Shown: positions 6,410 through 8,695 of the stretch, one piece after another
Layout: the number at the start of each line of letters is the position of its first letter
Numbering within the stretch: position 1 is the stretch's first letter
Origin: an uncultured Bacilli bacterium
GTDB taxonomy: Bacteria > Bacillota_I > Bacilli_A > RF39 > UBA660
Length of the DNA stretch: 8,695 bases
Reading direction: 5' to 3'
Assembly (NCBI GenBank): GCA_944359595.1
Contig: CALVSV010000085.1
Coordinates: 1 to 8,695, forward strand
The notes under the pieces: model-generated
Databases searched by the model: none
The model's input: only the letters and a program-made list of their open reading frames with translations
Told to the model about the DNA's origin: nothing
Program-made: the position numbers and the translations under genes

Positions 6410-6617
6410 AATAAAAGAAATAATAAATAATATTAAACCAATATTATATGAAGATGGAGGTCTTATAGAATTTGTTAAATATGAAGACAATATAGTATAT
6501 ATTAGTTTAGGTGGAACTTGTTATGGGTGCGGATATTTAGATTATACATTAGAGGGAATAGAATTCGCTATAAAAAGTGAAATACCTGAAGTTTTGGGTG
6601 TACAAATTTCTTCGTAA
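6396..6617 (+). CDS. NifU C-terminal-domain (Nfu-type) iron-sulfur protein
   Basis: A 73-residue protein made of a single NifU-like C-terminal domain. It shows IKPILYEDGGLIEFVKYE (13-30), then SLGGTCYGCGYLDYTLEGIE (37-56), with the CxxC pair C42 and C45 that binds a labile Fe-S cluster between two subunits in Nfu proteins, and IPEVLGVQI (63-71), matching the usual pev..V end. The likely role is carrying or transferring Fe-S clusters. Start choice is firm: AGGAGG at 6385-6390 lies five bases before the ATG. The gene overlaps the acetyltransferase by 14 bases and ends the tsaE operon, a placement I infer to be co-transcription and not a functional link. The N-terminal IscU-like part of full NifU is absent, as is normal for Nfu proteins. 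Confidence 0.9.
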   Translation: MVEDKIKEIINNIKPILYEDGGLIEFVKYEDNIVYISLGGTCYGCGYLDYTLEGIEFAIKSEIPEVLGVQISS

Positions 6618-6635
6618 TTTTTTCTACTTTTTTTT
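6588..6635 (+). terminator. Possible weak terminator after the tsaE operon
   Basis: GAAG (6588-6591) and TTTG (6593-6596) can pair with CAAA (6603-6606) and CTTC (6610-6613), with an internal bulge. T-runs follow at 6618-6623 and 6628-6635. The stem is short and overlaps the end of the NifU-type gene, so read-through into cdaA is likely. Confidence 0.35.
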
Positions 6636-6643
6636 GTTTTTTA

Positions 6644-6672
6644 TTTAAAAAGTCAAATATTTTTGATATAAT
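6644..6672 (+). promoter_or_regulatory. Candidate promoter of cdaA
   Basis: TTTAAA (6644-6649), a 17-base spacer, then TATAAT (6667-6672) preceded by TG at 6664-6665, an extended -10. The -35 box is weak. The predicted start near 6679 leaves about 22 bases before the chosen GTG at 6702. Confidence 0.55.
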
Positions 6673-6686
6673 CATAATATGATGTG

Positions 6687-6692
6687 AAGGGA
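6687..6692 (+). promoter_or_regulatory. Ribosome binding site deciding the cdaA start
   Basis: AAGGGA, nine bases before GTG at 6702. The alternative in-frame GTG at 6684 lies just before this site, has no ribosome binding site of its own and is only about five bases past the predicted transcription start. Confidence 0.55.
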
Positions 6693-6701
6693 CGTGTTAT
6701 A

Positions 6702-7535
6702 GTGACATTAACAACAGTACTTAGCTTATTAAGAAAATTATTAGATGTATCCATAGTGTGGATAATATTTTATTATATTTTGAAAAGAATTAGAACAAAT
6801 GTTAAGATGGTACTAATATTTAAAGGTGTATTATTTATTGTAGTAATTAAAATATTAAGTGATCTATTAGATCTTACTACGGTTGGTTTATTACTAGAAT
6901 ATGTAATACAGTGGGGACCTATTGCTCTTATCATAATATTTCAACCAGAGATTAGAATGGTCTTAGAACACTTGGGTAAAACTCAACTGTTAGGAAGACA
7001 TAAAGTTTTAACGGTTGATCAAAGAGAAAAAATAGTATATGAAATTATACAAGCTTGCGACTATATGAAAAAATATAGAATAGGTGCATTAATTGTAATA
7101 GAGCGTGATATATCATTACAAGACTATATAGATAAATCAAAAAAATTATATGCAGATATATCAAGCGATTTATTAATTGCAATATTCTTTAAAAATAATC
7201 CATTACATGATGGTGGAACTATTATTCAAGGTGATCAAATAACTAGTGCTGGAGCAGTATTTCCAGTTAGTACAGATACAAACATAAGTAAGCAACTAGG
7301 TACAAGACATAGGGCGGCGTTAGGAATTTCTTCTGAAACTGATTGTATAGCTATAGTTGTTTCAGAAGAAACAGGTAGATTATCAATAGCTATAAATAAT
7401 GAGTTGCACTATAATCTTACTAATGAAAAAGCTAGAGTTATGTTACTTGATGAATTAAGACCTAAAAAAGAAGTGGTGATAGACGATGAAGAAGAAGAAA
7501 GAGAAGAGGAAAATTTAGATGAAGAACTTGATTAG
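6702..7535 (+). CDS. cdaA: Diadenylate cyclase CdaA (c-di-AMP synthase)
   Basis: CdaA is the membrane-bound enzyme that joins two ATP into c-di-AMP, a second messenger for potassium, osmotic and cell-wall control. With the GTG at 6702 the protein has 277 residues and three N-terminal membrane segments (about 13-30, 34-57, 65-80), followed by WG..ALIIIFQPEIRMVLEHLG (71-92). The DAC domain shows RIGALIVIERD (126-136), NPLHDGG (166-172) and the RHR motif in LGTRHRAALGIS (199-210), then IVVSEETGRLSIA. The usual DGA motif is DGG here (170-172); the metal-binding Asp is kept. The C-terminus is a very acidic tail, DDEEEEREEENLDEELD, that overlaps the start of cdaR by 17 bases and contains its ribosome binding site. 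An alternative GTG start at 6684 would add six residues. Confidence 0.94.
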   Translation: MTLTTVLSLLRKLLDVSIVWIIFYYILKRIRTNVKMVLIFKGVLFIVVIKILSDLLDLTTVGLLLEYVIQWGPIALIIIFQPEIRMVLEHLGKTQLLGRHKVLTVDQREKIVYEIIQACDYMKKYRIGALIVIERDISLQDYIDKSKKLYADISSDLLIAIFFKNNPLHDGGTIIQGDQITSAGAVFPVSTDTNISKQLGTRHRAALGISSETDCIAIVVSEETGRLSIAINNELHYNLTNEKARVMLLDELRPKKEVVIDDEEEEREEENLDEELD

Positions 7536-8695
7536 TAAATTATTTAAACAATTAGATAAATTCATCGTTACACCAGTTACTAAATTGATAATGAATATAA
7601 ATAAATTCTTAAATAGAAATAGTAAATATTTAGAAAAATGGATGACTAAAAAAAACACATTAATATTTATTTCATTATTTTTAGCATTAATAGTATTTAT
7701 TATGGTAGACAATAAATCCATAGTATTATCACAAACTAGTGCAGAGGTTATATATGACCAACCTATAACTTATATATATAATAAAGAATCTTATGTTGTT
7801 GAAGGCTTGCCAGAATCAGTTGATATAACACTGATTGGTAGAAGTTCAGATTTATATTTAGCTAAGCAGATTTCTACACATGATGTCACAATAGATTTGT
7901 CTGATTTAAAACCTGGAACACATAGAGTTAGCTTAAGATATAAACAATCACTATCGTCTATTGACTATAAATTAGATCCTAGTGTTGCGACAGTAATTAT
8001 ATATCCAAAAAAATCTATGAGCAAAGAAGTTACTGTAGATATATTAAACGAAGATAAATTAGATGATAAGTTAACTATTCAAAATATTGAAACAAATCAA
8101 GACGAAGTAATTGTTAAAGGGGCAGAACATGTTCTTGATAAAGTTGCGACTGTAAGAGCACTATTAGATGTTGATAACTTTGCTAATACAAGTGAAGGTA
8201 ATGTTGAAGTTAAAGATATACCTTTAAGAGCATATGATGAAGAAGGTAATATAGTAGATGTTGAAATTGTTCCATCTAAATTAAGTGCAAATGTTGAAAT
8301 TGCATCTCCACATAAGGAAGTTGCAGTAAGAATTGTACCAAAAGGTGATGTAGTGTTTGGTAAAGCTTTAGCTAGTATTAATTCAGATATTACTAAAGTA
8401 ACTATTTATGGAAATGAAGAATTATTAGATACTATAACATATATTCCTGTTGAAATAGATGTAGATGGATTAGATGAAGATAAAGAATATTCTGAAACTA
8501 TAAAAAAACCTAATGGAATAAGATCAATTTCTGATACAAAAATAAATATAAGTGTTACATTAGGTGATGAAGTATCAAAAGAAGTTACAGGAGTAAGAAT
8601 AAATCCTATAAATCTTACTGATGGATTAGTAGTAAATGCAGCACGTGAAGAAGATATTACTATACCAGTAATAATTAAAGGGGTATCCGATGTAC
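7519..8695 (+). CDS. cdaR: CdaR, YbbR-repeat regulator of CdaA (3' end outside window)
   Basis: The frame starts at the ATG inside the cdaA end and stays open through the right edge, 392 codons so far. CdaR is the membrane-anchored extracytoplasmic partner that modulates CdaA activity. There is one membrane segment (about 47-63, TLIFISLFLALIVFIMV) followed by a beta-rich outer part. YbbR-like repeats are visible at about 70-165, 168-262 and 265-350, and a fourth begins near 353; recurring blocks such as VTVDIL..., VKDIPLRAYDEEGNIV and GNEELLDTITYIPVEIDVDG are typical of YbbR domains. AGAGGA at 7505-7510, eight bases before the ATG, supports this start. The 46 residues before the membrane segment are unusually long; most CdaR proteins have about ten. 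A start at M42 (7642) would give a normal length but lacks a ribosome binding site. Overlap with cdaA suggests coupled translation. Confidence 0.92.
   Translation, partial: MKNLISKLFKQLDKFIVTPVTKLIMNINKFLNRNSKYLEKWMTKKNTLIFISLFLALIVFIMVDNKSIVLSQTSAEVIYDQPITYIYNKESYVVEGLPESVDITLIGRSSDLYLAKQISTHDVTIDLSDLKPGTHRVSLRYKQSLSSIDYKLDPSVATVIIYPKKSMSKEVTVDILNEDKLDDKLTIQNIETNQDEVIVKGAEHVLDKVATVRALLDVDNFANTSEGNVEVKDIPLRAYDEEGNIVDVEIVPSKLSANVEIASPHKEVAVRIVPKGDVVFGKALASINSDITKVTIYGNEELLDTITYIPVEIDVDGLDEDKEYSETIKKPNGIRSISDTKINISVTLGDEVSKEVTGVRINPINLTDGLVVNAAREEDITIPVIIKGVSDV

Noticed and set aside
7515..7721. Reverse-strand frame of 68 codons
   Set aside because: Antisense to the start of cdaR, which is supported by its repeats and ribosome binding site.
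1..8695. TGA read as Trp (Mycoplasma code)
   Set aside because: tsaE and tsaB end in TGA with family-consistent C-termini, and Trp is encoded by TGG throughout.
1..8695. CRISPR arrays, tRNA or rRNA genes, insertion sequences
   Set aside because: No spaced identical short repeats, no cloverleaf or rRNA-like segments and no transposase motifs were seen; the only repeats are the LysM-coding units.

Overview
The window is a very AT-rich stretch (about a quarter G+C by eye) of a bacterial chromosome, most likely a low-GC Bacillota (Firmicutes) or Tenericutes-like gut lineage. The evidence is a cdaA-cdaR pair, a tsaE-tsaB-rimI run, a DUF421/YetF-type protein, GGTGAT/AGGAGG-type ribosome binding sites and -10 boxes preceded by TG. 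TGA is a stop (tsaE and tsaB both end in TGA inside ATGA overlaps) and TGG encodes Trp, so the code is standard and not the Mycoplasma code. Lineage assignment is inference.

Layout. 2-1571 (+): the 3' end of a DUF4143-type ATPase gene, an ST7-like TPR protein and a UPF0158 family protein, closely spaced like an operon. 1594-2676 (+): the 3' part of an N-acetylmuramoyl-L-alanine amidase (Amidase_3) with five LysM repeats. It has lost its 5' half, has a stop just upstream and has no normal start codon, so I call it a truncated pseudogene. 2726-4871: four genes in two convergent pairs, a YetF-like DUF421 membrane protein against a ferritin-like protein, and a four-helix Lys-tailed membrane protein against a three-helix membrane protein. 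In both pairs the stop codons touch (TAATTA).

4990-6617 (+): a compact operon of tsaE, tsaB, a RimI-like acetyltransferase and a NifU C-terminal-domain protein. All junctions overlap, and a good promoter lies at 4923-4952. TsaE and TsaB belong to the machinery that makes the t6A37 tRNA modification; tsaD is not in the window. 6702-8695 (+): cdaA (diadenylate cyclase, c-di-AMP synthesis) from its own promoter, overlapped by cdaR (YbbR-repeat regulator), which runs off the right edge.

Most of the window is ordinary housekeeping and small accessory content. I did not find a convincing new system. The items most worth checking are the amidase truncation junction near 1572-1620, the two zero-gap convergent pairs of poorly known genes, the DGG variant of the CdaA DGA motif, the long N-terminus of CdaR and the short TsaB.
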